Below, piece after piece: positions 35,538-63,121 of a stretch of DNA of 64,000 nucleotides. The position numbers and the translations under genes are program-made. The stretch covers positions 773,420 to 837,419 of the forward strand of contig CAJNDS010000014.1 in the NCBI GenBank assembly GCA_905221605.1, read 5' to 3'. The notes beneath the pieces were generated by a model. It was not told where the DNA came from and made no database searches. It was given only the letters and a program-made list of their open reading frames with translations. The DNA is from Symbiodinium natans. Its lineage: Eukaryota; Sar; Dinophyceae; Suessiales; Symbiodiniaceae. Position 1 is the first letter of the stretch, and each line of letters begins with the position of its first letter.

Positions 35538-36553
35538 ACCCTAAACCCTAAATCCTAAACCCTAAGCCCCCCGCATGCAGAATGTCACAGGCGACCAGCT
35601 CCTGCGCGGGGCAGCGCTCAACGCAGCCCGGGGCCCGGCGGCAAGTTTTGGGGGCTTAGGGTTTAGGGTTTAGGCCTAAACCCTAAAACCCTAAAACTCT
35701 CAAACTGAAGGCTCTAAAACCCTAAAGCCCTAAAGCTCTAAAACCCTAAACCCCAAACAACCCCAAAACCCAAGCACCCTAAAACCCCAAACCCTGAGCC
35801 CTAAGCTCTATCAGGACCCTGCATTGTTTCCCTAAACCCTAAACCCTGAACCCTAAACCCTAAACCCTAAACCCTATAAACCCTATAAACCCAGAACCTC
35901 GTTTAGGCGATGTTGGGCTCAATGGCTTCCTCCAGGGTGTCGGGTGGAGGGACTCTGCAGTCCCCTTTGGGAAAAAAGGTTCTGGGTTTAGGCGGTTTAG
36001 GGTTTAGGGTTTAGGGTTTAGGGACTAGGGTTTAGGGTTAAGGGAAACCTAAACCCTAAACCTGCGAACTCCCGTATAAACACCTCTGTGCGATTCCCGA
36101 CAAAGTCAAAAGAGCTTTGGACTTTGGTTCTTTGGGCTCAGGTAGAGAGTACAGACTAGAGTACAGCGCATATAGGGCGCGTATATGTTTATAGAGACAG
36201 AGAGTATATCGAAGCTAGTATATCAAGAGTATAGAAAGTGTTTATATAGGGTATATGCGGAATCTATATACTCCACGGAGCATTTTCATATAGAGTATAT
36301 ATATATATATATGTGTGTCTAGAACAGAGTGCAGACAAGAAAGTCCTAACCACTAAGCCCTAAGCCCTAAGCCCTAAACCCCAAACCCCAAACCCTAAAC
36401 CCTAAACCCTAAACCCCGAACCCTAAACCCCAAGCTCCAAACCCTAAGCCCTAAACCCTAAAGCCAAGTTTGGTAGATTGCAGGGTGGACTCGGTGGGGT
36501 CTGGGAGCTGTCCCAAGGTGCTGATTGCCGAGGCGAAGTTGCGAGAAGCCTAG
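19894..36553 (+). CDS. asd: Aspartate-semialdehyde dehydrogenase, 23 exons
   Basis: NADPH-dependent reduction of aspartyl phosphate to aspartate semialdehyde, the branch step toward lysine, threonine and methionine. The 23 exons listed separately sum to 993 nt (330 residues plus TAG), all in phase and close to the family's usual length. Numbering from the first exon: NADP-binding GATGAVG at 5-11; VIDNSSAFR of the substrate/phosphate region; NPNC with catalytic Cys126; STYQ with Gln153; AVRIP Arg229 and RAHSEA His236, spaced seven apart as Arg267/His274 in the E. coli enzyme; [19 protein letters not shown] near the C terminus. Introns number 22: 15 start with GC, 4 with GA, 3 with GT, and they hold most of the telomere-like arrays. 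The start Met is not settled: an in-frame ATG at 19747 would add 49 residues, but that stretch includes CCCTAAAC and a C-run and is more likely intron. A transit peptide exon may lie further upstream. Confidence 0.93.
20376..20415 (+). CDS. asd: asd exon 2
   Basis: [13 protein letters not shown], matching the family motif VLEKRNFPV that follows the NADP loop. GC donor at 20416; one base carries over. Confidence 0.9.
21440..21501 (+). CDS. asd: asd exon 3
   Basis: [10 protein letters not shown] then [10 protein letters not shown], the conserved LLAS-RSAGK segment. The acceptor here is CTAG followed by T, the one exception to AG-G; starting at 21435 would need a GG donor in the previous intron and adds one Leu. 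GC donor at 21502. Confidence 0.9.
21538..21576. mobile_element. Hairpin family 2, left half
   Basis: AAGGGTAGTTGCATGGGCCC then TTAATATGGTCCCTTAATTA, running straight into TTTAGGG-type repeats. Confidence 0.65.
21700..21835. mobile_element. Hairpin element family 2, second copy
   Basis: GGGTAGTTACATGGGCCATT at the left; AAGGGCCCATACTATGGGAC at the right. The outermost right bases are lost. In the same intron as the full copy. Confidence 0.75.
22007..22149. mobile_element. Hairpin element family 2, full copy with flanking direct repeats
   Basis: A 143 bp inverted repeat with ends GGGTAGTTACATGGGCCC and its complement. ACTGGCTC occurs on both sides (21996-22003 and 22153-22160), as expected for a target duplication. 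In asd intron 3. Confidence 0.8.
22326..22587. repeat. CCCTAAA array in asd intron 3
   Basis: About 36 units, mostly clean, with CCCCAAA variants near the right end. Confidence 0.95.
22813..22917. mobile_element. Hairpin element family 1, full copy
   Basis: A 105 bp inverted repeat: GTTGGGATATTCCCCCTTAT at the left and its complement at the right, with inner CAGTCCTTAATAGGGAT also mirrored. Lies 43 bp upstream of asd exon 4. No coding capacity; resembles a MITE. Confidence 0.8.
22961..23021 (+). CDS. asd: asd exon 4
   Basis: [20 protein letters not shown]. Donor is GA at 23022; the last base begins the Gly codon completed by the next exon. Confidence 0.9.
23215..23327. repeat. TTTAGGG array in asd intron 4
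   Basis: About 16 clean units in G-strand orientation, so the pre-mRNA carries UUUAGGG. Confidence 0.95.
23426..23507. repeat. Dispersed repeat with GGGGATCCCACTA core, copy 1
   Basis: CTTATTGGG, GGGGATCCCACTA, GGGTCTC and TATTCTCGTA occur in the same order and spacing at 27640-27715. In asd intron 4. Confidence 0.65.
23656..23671 (+). CDS. asd: asd exon 5, 16-nt microexon
   Basis: Sixteen bases coding (G)GFST(E), needed to bridge MAVSG to FSPQIVANG. Acceptor GCCAG, GC donor at 23672. Inferred by requiring phase and family length, and both joins then make whole codons. Confidence 0.75.
24041..24124 (+). CDS. asd: asd exon 6
   Basis: [20 protein letters not shown] then RYKDDIP, the strongly conserved VIDNSSAFR segment. 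End may be 24124 or 24129; both choices, with matching starts of exon 7, give the same protein. Confidence 0.92.
24543..24566 (+). CDS. asd: asd exon 7
   Basis: LVVPEINS, the VPE(V/I)N motif. GC donor at 24567. Alternative start at 24548 pairs with the alternative end of exon 6. Confidence 0.88.
24833..24961. mobile_element. Hairpin element family 2, diverged copy
   Basis: GGGTAGTATCAGGGGCCCTT on the left and AAGGACCCATACGAAGGGAC followed by CACCCT on the right. In asd intron 7. Confidence 0.65.
25130..25178 (+). CDS. asd: asd exon 8 with catalytic cysteine
   Basis: [16 protein letters not shown]. The Cys of NPNC forms the acyl-enzyme in this family. GC donor at 25179. Confidence 0.93.
25896..25921 (+). 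CDS. asd: asd exon 9
   Basis: AIAAMALWP, ending two bases into the Pro codon. The GC donor at 25922 starts the 2.5 kb intron 9, which carries several arrays and unique islands. Confidence 0.88.
26865..26985. repeat. CCCTAAA array in asd intron 9
   Basis: About 13 units then CCCCAAA variants. Confidence 0.95.
27110..27190. repeat. Dispersed repeat ending CGCCGCCAGGGTCGGCGGAC, copy 1
   Basis: GCGTTTTGGGGGG and ACACGCCGCCAGGGTCGGCG are shared with 46482-46525; this copy has about 45 bp extra between them. In asd intron 9. Confidence 0.7.
27190..27355. repeat. CCCTAAA array in asd intron 9
   Basis: Clean units followed by CCCGAAA and CCCTAAG variants. Confidence 0.95.
27640..27715. repeat. Dispersed repeat with GGGGATCCCACTA core, copy 2
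   Basis: Relative of 23426-23507, in asd intron 9. GTTTACGATCAT upstream and TTATTGTCGTAAAC at the end suggest that it is the core of an inverted-repeat element from about 27618 to 27710. Confidence 0.6.
28411..28459 (+). CDS. asd: asd exon 10
   Basis: [16 protein letters not shown], with the substrate-binding Gln of STYQ. GT donor at 28460, one of only three in the gene. Confidence 0.92.
28597..28698. mobile_element. Hairpin element family 1, diverged copy
   Basis: GGTTGGGATGTTCCCCCTTA at the left, GGGGGAACATCCCAA at the right; the inner arms are more diverged than in other copies. Inside asd intron 10. Confidence 0.75.
28952..28995 (+). CDS. asd: asd exon 11
   Basis: [14 protein letters not shown] followed by two bases of Ala. 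The GA donor at 28996 with exon 12 from 29461 gives ELEAQ; a GC donor at 28994 with exon 12 from 29465 would give ELEA and lose one residue pair. Confidence 0.9.
29255..29428. repeat. CCCTAAA array with CCCTAGA block in asd intron 11
   Basis: The part at 29336-29395 is a uniform run of CCCTAGA, about eight units. Confidence 0.95.
29461..29494 (+). CDS. asd: asd exon 12
   Basis: [11 protein letters not shown], the variable loop after the SGAG helix. GT donor at 29495. GAGGTG occurs at both the donor and the next acceptor. Confidence 0.82.
29976..30047 (+). CDS. asd: asd exon 13
   Basis: [18 protein letters not shown] then SNGYTK. NVIPHID is diagnostic for the enzyme. GC donor at 30048. Confidence 0.95.
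30141..30181. mobile_element. Hairpin family 1, right half
   Basis: Only the right arm remains: ATTAAGGACTGTTAGTCTT and GGGGGAACATCCC, followed by CCCTAAA. In asd intron 13. Confidence 0.65.
30245..30292 (+). CDS. asd: asd exon 14
   Basis: [16 protein letters not shown], matching the [12 protein letters not shown] helix. The GA donor at 30293 gives exactly the family spacing to CTAVR. Confidence 0.9.
30563..30693. repeat. Dispersed repeat, copy 2 (asd intron 14)
   Basis: Diverged relative of 16303-16425, about 130 bp, no coding potential recognised. Confidence 0.65.
30833..30925. repeat. CCCTAAG/CCCTAAA array in asd intron 14
   Basis: Six uniform CCCTAAG units followed by CCCTAAA. Confidence 0.93.
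31188..31230 (+). CDS. asd: asd exon 15
   Basis: [14 protein letters not shown] plus one base. Arg of AVRIP corresponds to the substrate-binding Arg267 of the E. coli enzyme. GT donor at 31231. Confidence 0.92.
31387..31481. mobile_element. Hairpin element family 3, second copy
   Basis: CTCTTAGTAGGGAGCGAGGG on the left and CCCTCATTCCCTACTAAGAA on the right. In asd intron 15. A lone left arm is at 4991-5012. Confidence 0.7.
31869..31972. repeat. CCCTAAA array in asd intron 15
   Basis: About 14 clean units ending 16 bp before asd exon 16. Confidence 0.95.
31989..32023 (+). CDS. asd: asd exon 16 with catalytic histidine
   Basis: Completes Arg, then [11 protein letters not shown]. The His is the general acid/base. 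GA donor at 32024; a GA donor at 32027 would add one Glu. Confidence 0.92.
32703..32756 (+). CDS. asd: asd exon 17
   Basis: [20 protein letters not shown] donor at 32757. Confidence 0.9.
32883..32908 (+). CDS. asd: asd exon 18
   Basis: VVDNPAEKQ, the DDP/DNP loop. GC donor at 32909. Confidence 0.88.
32953..33065. repeat. TTTGGGG/TTTAGGG array in asd intron 18
   Basis: Alternating TTTGGGG and TTTAGGG units, G-strand orientation. Confidence 0.93.
33453..33495 (+). CDS. asd: asd exon 19
   Basis: [19 protein letters not shown] is conserved. GC donor at 33496. Confidence 0.92.
33863..33879 (+). CDS. asd: asd exon 20, 17-nt microexon
   Basis: VGRIR(R), the conserved VGRIR strand. Acceptor GTGCAG, GC donor at 33880. 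Confidence 0.88.
34329..34375 (+). CDS. asd: asd exon 21
   Basis: [15 protein letters not shown], the NGLDLFV-like segment. GC donor at 34376. Confidence 0.9.
34938..35112. repeat. CCCTAAA array in asd intron 21
   Basis: Clean run with short CCCGAAA and CCCTAGA blocks near the end. Confidence 0.95.
35226..35570. repeat. CCCTAAA array in asd intron 21
   Basis: About 35 clean units, then a CCCTCAA block, ending 20 bp before asd exon 22. Confidence 0.95.
35591..35625 (+). CDS. asd: asd exon 22
   Basis: Completes Gly, then [11 protein letters not shown], diagnostic near the C terminus. GC donor at 35626. Confidence 0.94.
36130..36330. repeat. AT-rich simple sequence in asd intron 22
   Basis: Irregular TATA/GAGTATA repeats ending in a (TA) run near 36300; no telomere-like units. 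Confidence 0.8.
36518..36553 (+). CDS. asd: asd exon 23 and stop
   Basis: [11 protein letters not shown] then TAG at 36551-36553. Matches the terminal (V/I)xIAE helix. The acceptor is CCAAG. Confidence 0.92.
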   Translation: MLIAEAKLREA

Positions 36554-37690
36554 ATGCCAGCGAAAAAAGGGAGAATTTAGGGTTTAGGGTTTAGGGTTTG
36601 GGGTTTGGGGTTTAGGGTTTAGGGTTTCGGGTTTAGGGCCTCTAGGGTTGATGGTTGAGGGGGAATTGCCTTTTGGTGCTGGTTCGTCTTTCCATGCTTG
36701 CGGTGCCCACAGCAGGGGACTGAGAGTTGCTGTAGGCCCTTATTCCCCGCTTGTTTGCTTGTAGGTTCCCTTAAAGGCCCCGTTTCAGCTAGAAGAAGGC
36801 ACCCCATGTCAATTCCTAGGTTACTCTTGGGTCTAGCCCTGACCCCAAACCCCTGCACCCTAAACCCTAAACCCTAAACCCTAAACCCTAAACCCTAAAC
36901 CCTGAACCTTAAAACCTAAGGAGTACGTATTGGGGGGGGGGGGGGGGGCGTTTCATTTCTGTCGTAGCTCGGGTGCAGATTTGCAGAGAAGACTCCCAAG
37001 GCTCAGCTCATCGCTGCTATTTGAGAGGGCCCATCTAAACCCCAAAACCCAAACCCAAACACCCAAAACCCCACACCCCCAATTGCCAACCCCAAACCCT
37101 AAACCCTAAACCCTAAACCCCAAACCCCAAACCCCAAACCCTAAACCCCAAACCCTAAACCCTGAAGCACCCCGAGCTTGCAAGTCTGGCAACACCCTAG
37201 TCGGTCCGGCGCGGCCGGGCGTGTGTTGGCAAGCCATGAGTTCATCCCGCAGTTATCACCAGAAGCATGACTCGCATGACGCACGGCCCCCCCCTAAAAC
37301 CCTAAACCCTAAACCCTGAACCCTAAACCCTAAACCCTAAACCCTAAACCCTAAACCCTAAACCCCCCCCCAGGCGGGTTTAGGGTTTAGGATTTTAGAG
37401 CTTAGGGTTTAGGGGCCCGGGTATGCAAGAACTAGGACCCAGAGTAGGCCCGGATTCCCTTTTTTAGGGTTTAGGTTCGGTTACAAGCCCCTTTAGACCA
37501 AAGAGTTGGGTAATCCTTTATTTTCCTAGGCTACTCTTGGGTCTAGAAAAATCACACGCAGTCAGATACTCCAATCCTTCTGCAAAGCAATGCCCTATTT
37601 GCCCGCAGTAGCCTGGAGTGCAAGGGGGAATTGGACATTCTTCAACCCAACTCTTTCGGGTTTAGGAAGGATTGCCCTGCGCCCTGAGGG

Positions 37691-37888
37691 ACTCCAATAC
37701 CCTTAACTTAAGGAATATTCCTTAAATATGACTGGGTTCCTTGTATGGTTTATAGGGAGTATTATACCCTTAATTTAAGGAATATTCCCCGTTATGACTG
37801 GGTTCCTTGTATGGTTTATAAGGAATATTCCTTGGTTTAAGGAGTATGGTTTATAAGGAATATTCCTTGGTTTAAGGAGTATTGGAGT
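37691..37888. mobile_element. AT-rich inverted-repeat element with internal tandem duplications
   Basis: Ends ACTCCAATAC and GTATTGGAGT are complementary. Inside, a 28 bp unit (TATGACTGGGTTCCTTGTAT and following) is present at 37727-37754 and 37793-37820, and GGAATATTCC recurs four times. Confidence 0.65.
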
Positions 37889-37988
37889 GTCTGGCAGAGC
37901 ACCTGTCTCTGTGTTAGCCCGATCCGAGCCATGGAAGCGTACTCTCCTGGTAATGGCAGTAATGGCTTGCCCCTGGAGAGGTCTTGCG

Positions 37989-38083
37989 GGGTTTAGGGTT
38001 TAGGGTTTAGGGTTTAGGGTTTAGGGTTTAGGGTTTAGGGTTTAGGGTTTAGGGTTTAGGGTTTAGGGTTTAGGGTTTAGGGG
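37989..38083. repeat. TTTAGGG array
   Basis: About 13 perfect units, G-strand orientation. Confidence 0.95.
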
Positions 38084-40853
38084 AACCCGAACCCCAAGCC
38101 CCTGCTGCGTTCTTGAGAACAGCAGACGCCCAAACTCCCTTCTCCCACAGCACAGGCTGAACCAAAACCCCCAGACCTCAGACCCCAAACCCCCAAAACT
38201 CCAACAGCTTAAAAGCATCAATCCCCGATCTCCCAAACCTCCATCCCCGAAATCTGCCCCAATCTCAACGCCACAACGCCTAGAAACCAAAACCCCAGAG
38301 CAGCAAAGGTTCAGGGTCTGGGGTTTACGGGCTCAGTGGTGTTTAGGGTTCAGAGGTTTAGGGTTTACACCCATAAACACCAAAACCCGAAGCCCCGAAA
38401 CCCTAATCCCCTGACCCCCGTTAAGCCCTATACCCAGGTTCTAACCCTAAGCCCCATAAACCCTGAACCCCGCAAGCCTAAGCCCAAAACCCCAAAACCC
38501 AGATCCCACCCAAGCCCAACAACCCCAAAAACCCAAAAAACTCAAAAAACAAAAAAACCAAAAAAACCACAAAAAAAAACCCAAACAACCCAAAAACCCC
38601 AAAACCCCCAAAACCCCAACACCCCAAAACCCGACCGAAAACCCCAAAACCCCAAAACCCCAAAATCCCCAAAACCCCCAAACTCCCCAAAACCCCCAAG
38701 CCCCAAAGCCACAAAACCCCTAAGCCCCATAATCCCAAACCCTTGTGAACCCTGCTAGTTTGTTGTTGAGCCATCCTAAGAATAAGAAGAAGCTTTGTGT
38801 TTCCTAATGTTATGGGAACTCCGGGCGGGTTCGATGTTCTAACCGACGAGCCTAAACGAGAAACTGCTCGATCCGGAGCTCTGGAACCCTAAACCCAAAC
38901 CCTGAAACCTAAACCCTAAACTTCCAGCCCCTAAATCCAAAACCCTAAACCCTGAACCCTGCACCCTTAAACCCTAAACCCTAAACCCCAAACCCTAAAC
39001 CCTAAACCCTAAACCCTAAGCCCCAAACCCTAAACCCTAAACCCTAAACCTAAACCCCAAACCCTCAACCCTAAACCCTAAACCCTAAACCGTAAACCCT
39101 AAACCCTAAACCCTAAACCACCTAAGATGCCCTGTCAGAAAGCGCTCCTCGGCTTCGGGAAGGGTTGACTCGCCAACGGCCTTCCCATGGCAGCCCTCAC
39201 ACAGCTCCCTGGCCTTTAGGGTTTAGGGTTTAGGGTTTTAGGTTATTTGGGTTTAGGGTTAGGGTTTGGGGTTTAGGGTTTGGGGTTTGGGGTTTGGGGC
39301 TTAGGGTTTCAAGGTTCAGGGTTTAGGGTTTAGGGTTTGGGGTTTTCAGGGTTTAGGGTTTCGGGTTTAGGGTTTGAGGGAATCAGGTATCCCATGTAAA
39401 TCCGTTAAAGGGTTTTGGGGTTTAGGGGTTCGGGGTTTAGGGTTCCGGGGTTTTGGGGTTTGGGGATGAGGGGTTTAGGGTTTAGGTTTTAGGTCACGAG
39501 GGGTGAGGTACGCTATGTAATCCCTGAAAGTGGTATATTTAACTGAGCATACGTAAGTTTTGGGTTTTGGGGCTTTGGGGGTCTGTGGTTGGGGCTTCAG
39601 CGGCTTAGGGGTTGAGGGCTTATAGGGTATCACGGTATCAGGTCTTCGGGAGTTCAGGTCGGGGGTTTGGGTGTAGGGTTTAGGGTTTAGGGTTTTGGGG
39701 CTTACGATTTTCAGGGTTTAGCGTTCAGTCATGTGTGGGCTCATAGAATCTCGACCATGAGAGTCTAGTAACCGAGTTGCTAAGTTCCCCGAGCCTTTAG
39801 GTAAGCCCCCCGACACCGTAAACTTAACCCTCACGGAAAACCCTAAGCCCTAAACCCGAAACCCTAAACCCCAAACCCTAAGCCCAAAGCCCCTGAACCC
39901 CGCAAAACCATCAAGCGCTGGGATCCCTCGAGGCAGCGAGACGGCGTCGCGCAAACGAGCGAGTGACCTTACCGCACCCACACGGCTCTGAATCAGGGGT
40001 TAGGGCTTCGGGTTACCCTAAACCCTAATTAAGCCCTAAGCCCTAGGCCCTAGGCCCTAGGCCCTAAACCCAAAACCCAAAACCCAAAACTCTAAACCCT
40101 AAACCCTAAGCCCTAAGCCCCAAACCCTGAACCCTAAACCATCAGCATTGGTAAACCATCAGGCATTGGAGGGACTTTGGAACCGCCCGAGTCAGAGATT
40201 GATTAACCCGTGCACAGTCCTGATTCCCGAAACTGCTGCCAGAGCCCAAACCCCTGAGCGCCAGGAGCCTCAACCCTAAACCCTAAACCCTAAGCCCGAA
40301 GCCCTAAGCCCTAAACCCTAAACCCTAAGCCCTAAGCCCTAAGCCCCAAGCCCTAAGCCCGAAGCCCCAAGCCCTAAGCCCTAAGCCCCGAGCCCGAAGC
40401 CCTAAGCAAGCCCGAAGCCCTAAGCAAGCCCTAAGCCCTAAACCCTAAACTCTGCATCGGCTGCATCGGTATCTTTCTCGCCGTACTCTCGACGCGCCCC
40501 ACAGTGGCGCCAGCCCTGAAAAGGCGTGTCCATTGCGGGTACAAGAACTCGAGAGCCGAAACCCCTTATATAACCCGAAGCTCTTATGTTACGGTCTCCC
40601 ACTCTAAACCCTAAACCCTAAGCCCTAAACCCTAAACCCTAAACCCTAAGCCCTTGGGCCCTTAAACCCTTAAACCTTCAATCCTCCAACCCTGACCTTT
40701 CGGTCTTTCAAGCTGATTGACTTGGTCTCCACTCGCCGAATTCCCTGCCAGAAGTCCCAAGCTGAATCTACCAACCTTCCCTAATCCTAAACCCTAAACC
40801 CTAAACCCTAACACTAAACACTAAACCCTAAACCCTGAACCCTGAACCCTGAG

Positions 40854-40916
40854 ATTGCGAATCCGAACGCCGTACTAGGTGTGGTCGGCGACTTCATCCG
40901 GGCTGGTTCTGCTGAG
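40854..40916 (+). CDS. Candidate orphan exon
   Basis: Only one forward frame is open across the island: IANPNAVLGVVGDFIRAGSA ending in Glu, with acceptor CTGAG and a GT donor at 40917. No family recognised. It could be an N-terminal exon of the channel gene downstream. Confidence 0.35.
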
Positions 40917-41059
40917 GTGCATGTGCGGCGCGCTTGTTGTTTTGTTGGCTTAGCTTTCCTGTCTTTGGGGTTTAGGGTTGAGGGTTTAGGGGTTAGGGCT
41001 AGGGTTTAGGGTTAAGGGTTTAGGGTTTAGGGTTTAGGGTTTAGGGTGTAGGGTGTAGG

Positions 41060-41160
41060 GTTTAGCGGATGTAACGGAGCTGTAACGAAGCTGTTGCGGA
41101 GCTATAGCGGAAGCTGCAACGGAGCTGCAACGGAGCTGTAACGGAGCTGTAATTAACGGA
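41060..41160. repeat. 12 bp tandem repeat
   Basis: About eight variants of GGAGCTGTAACG. Confidence 0.85.
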
Positions 41161-41230
41161 GGGCCCGCGGTGGGTAGCGCAAACCCCATAGTAAGTGATG
41201 GTAGAGCCCACCCCCAAGTTTAGGGTTTAG

Positions 41231-41333
41231 GTTGGGGTGTTCCCCCTTATACTGACAGTCCTTAATAGGGATTCTGATAGGGCGTACTTTTTATCCCTCT
41301 TAAGGACTGTTAGTATGAGGGGGAACATCCCAA
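41231..41333. mobile_element. Hairpin element family 1, full copy
   Basis: GTTGGGGTGTTCCCCCTTAT ... GGGGGAACATCCCAA, with inner arms CAGTCCTTAATAGGGAT and its complement. Flanked by TTTAGGGTTTAG on the left. Confidence 0.8.
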
Positions 41334-42137
41334 GTTTCGGGTACCTTGCCTTCGTCCTTCGCTAGCTTCTACGCGCTTGAACCTTAAGCTCCCAACCCTA
41401 AATCCGAGGCAGGAGAAGCGTCTCGGCTGTACTTAAGGGTCCAGGGTTTAGGGTTTAGGGTTTAGGGTTTAGGGTTTAGGGTTTAGGGCTAGTACTTCCC
41501 GAAAGCCTCAGCCCTAAATGCATGACAGTTTCATTGAGGCGGGGGGGGTTTCTGGTTCCCTAAGAGCCCTTAAGCCAACTGACTTGCCTTGGGGGCCACA
41601 TGAGTCCCAAAATTGGGGTCATATAACTATACCACTGCAATCCCCTACTCAGGTATATGAACCCTAAACCCGAAACCCTAAACCCTAAACCCTAAAGTCA
41701 GCCGACGATTCGGAGAAACGCCCAAGTAGCTACGACCCTGAGTCGGACCAACTTACTACATTTAGAAGCTTTGCAAGGACCCTAAACCCTAAACCCTAAA
41801 CCCTAAACCCTAAACCCTAAACCCTAAACCCTAATCCCTAAACCCTGAACCCCAAGCCCTAAACCCTAGCCCTAGCCCAACGCATGTCAAAGCTGCCTCG
41901 TGCCAGCTTTCCATCGAGCTCACAAAATTGGAGGCGGCGGATTTTAGTCTTTCAGGGCTACAAGGATCCAGAGTAGGCCCCCTCCCTTTCTTAGAGGGTG
42001 TCCTTAAGTTGTTCCGAGTGTGATGGAAGGACTGTTCTCGTAGAGGGATGATGAAGTCCCCGGGTTTACCGTCTTTTGGGCGTTTAGGCTCTGGAGGGCT
42101 TTAGTGGTTACTTTGTTCGAAGGTTGACTTCTGCCAA

Positions 42138-42138
42138 G

Positions 42139-42169
<31 letters not shown>

Positions 42170-42296
42170 CTGTCTGTCCGTGCGTGTGCGCCTGTGCGGG
42201 TGCGTCTGTAAGTGCGCGTGTGTGTGCGTGCGTGTGTGCGGGTGCGCGTGTGCGCGTGTGCGTGTGCGTGCGTGCGCGCGTGTGCGTGTGCGTGCA
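42138..42296. repeat. Microsatellite (TCTG)n then (TG/CG)n
   Basis: TCTG units to about 42180, then GTGCGTGT-type alternation. The open frames over it are low complexity. Confidence 0.92.
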
Positions 42297-42904
42297 TCAA
42301 CCACATAGTGCCCATATGATGGTCAAGAGCGCAAGTTTCCCATCAAGAGCCCCCAATCTTCGGAAACCCGAAGCCCCAAACCCTAAACCCAACACCGTCA
42401 GCCCTAAACTCAACACCCTACGCCCTACACCCTAAACCCTAAACCCTAGCCCTAAACCCTAAACCCTAAACCCTTAACCCTAAACCCTAAACAGCCCGGA
42501 GCCCACGCCCAGTCTGCGTCTTCCGCGCAGGCGCTGGCGGGGCAATGCACCAAGAGCACCGGGCCTGTCCTTCGGGGCTCAGGGAATCGGGTTTAGGGTT
42601 TAGGGTTCAGGGTTTAGGATTTAGGGTTTAGGGTTTAGGGTGTAGGGTTTGGGGTTTAGGGTTTAGGGTTTAGTGTTTAGGGTTTAGGGTTTAGGGTTGG
42701 GGGTTTAGGGTTCGCTTCATCGGGTTCAGGGTTTGGGGTGCGAAGTTCAAGGAACACACTAGGCACGCTTGATTCCGGCGATGATGCAAGGTGTTGGGGT
42801 GAAGAGGGAGAGGGAGAGGGAAATTATTCAGCTGCTGCGGTGTCTCAGAACCAAGCCAGAAGCTGCCAAGGCCCAGACCCGGAAATTACAAGGTTCCAAA
42901 CCTC

Positions 42905-43052
42905 AACCCTAACCCTAAACCCTAAACCCTAAACCCTAAACCCTAAACCCTAAACCCTAAACCCTAAACCCTAAACCCTAAACCCTAAACCCTAAACCCT
43001 AAACCCTAAACCCTAAACCCTAAACCCTAAACCCTAGACCCTCAACCCTAGA
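42905..43052. repeat. CCCTAAA array
   Basis: About 19 units with CCCTAGA/CCCTCAA at the right end. Confidence 0.95.
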
Positions 43053-43339
43053 CCCTGCGGTTGTGGATGGCCGAGGTAAGCATGTCACGCAGATCATGGC
43101 ACCTTGGATTCGAGCTCCGAACCCTAAGGTTGCAATTCCCTAGGCCCTCAAAGCAAGAGAGGGTTTGGGGTTTAGGGTTTAGGGTTTAGGGTTTAGGGTT
43201 TGGGGAGTTTGGGGAGTTTGGGGTTTACGGTTGAGGTTTGAGGGCTGAGGTCTGAGGGTTAAGGGGGTCAAGCCCTCTTCGGTTCGTGGTTCGTGGTCTT
43301 GGCTGCCGTTGCGTTTTAGGCTTTGGTTCATCACGGGTT

Positions 43340-43468
43340 CCCCGACTACCCCCCTTTCTGCTACCCCTCACCCCCCCTTAGTTCCCCATTTTAAGGACAA
43401 TTAAGCCCAAATGAAGGTTATTGAAGGTGGAACCTCAAAGGGGGGGTAGTATAGAGGGGGGTAGGGGA
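43340..43468. mobile_element. Inverted-repeat element with C-rich/G-rich ends
   Basis: CCCCGACTACCCCCCTTTCT and CTACCCC on the left mirror GGGGGGTAGTATAGAGGGGG and GTAGGGG on the right. Confidence 0.6.
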
Positions 43469-44018
43469 CGTGAGCTGAAGGTTCCAACAAATTACGAAAG
43501 TTGAGGTTAGAGACCGGATGCCAGGTTTTTAAGAGTTAGGCGAAGCAGAACGGAAGCAACTGAAGCAATTTGTGCATTTACAGGCACAGGTCTCTTTTGC
43601 AAGCTGCCATTTCGTGAGTGGGTAGCCCAACACTGTCTACCTTGAGCCCAAAACTAACAACTAAACCCCTAAATCCAACGACAGCAAATCCGAATCCCCG
43701 AGCCCGGGCATGTCGATTTTGGTAGTGTGGTAAGCCCTAAACCCTAAACCCTAAAGCCCCTGAGCCCCTAAACCTTCCTGAGCCCTAAACCCTAAACCCT
43801 AAGCCCTTAACCCTAAACCCTAAACCCTAAACCCTAAACCCTAAACTCCAAACCCTAACCCATATCGCCCAAGCGCAGTTGGATGCTGCCGGTGGGCGCC
43901 CCAAAACCCTCAGCCCCCCCAAACCCTCAGCCCCAAACCCGCCAAAGGGCTTAGGGCTTAGGGTTCCGGGTTGTAGGGTTTAGGGTTTAGGGAAGCCAAA
44001 ACCCAACACCTGAGAAAG

Positions 44019-63121
<19,103 letters not shown>

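Larger units (their letters stand above)
36554..44018. repeat. Repeat-rich DNA between asd and the recognisable channel exons
   Basis: Contains arrays at 37989-38083, 38925-39120, 40270-40450 and 42905-43052, an AT-rich/inverted-repeat element at 37691-37888, a microsatellite at 42138-42296 and hairpins at 41231-41333 and 43340-43468. Proline-rich or glycine-rich frames around 38400-38750 are translated simple repeats. Possible exons of the channel N terminus or of another gene are 40854-40916 (IANPNAVLGVVGDFIRAGSA, AG acceptor, GT donor) and 41702-41768 (DDSEKRPSSYDPESDQLTTF), neither assigned. Confidence 0.55.
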
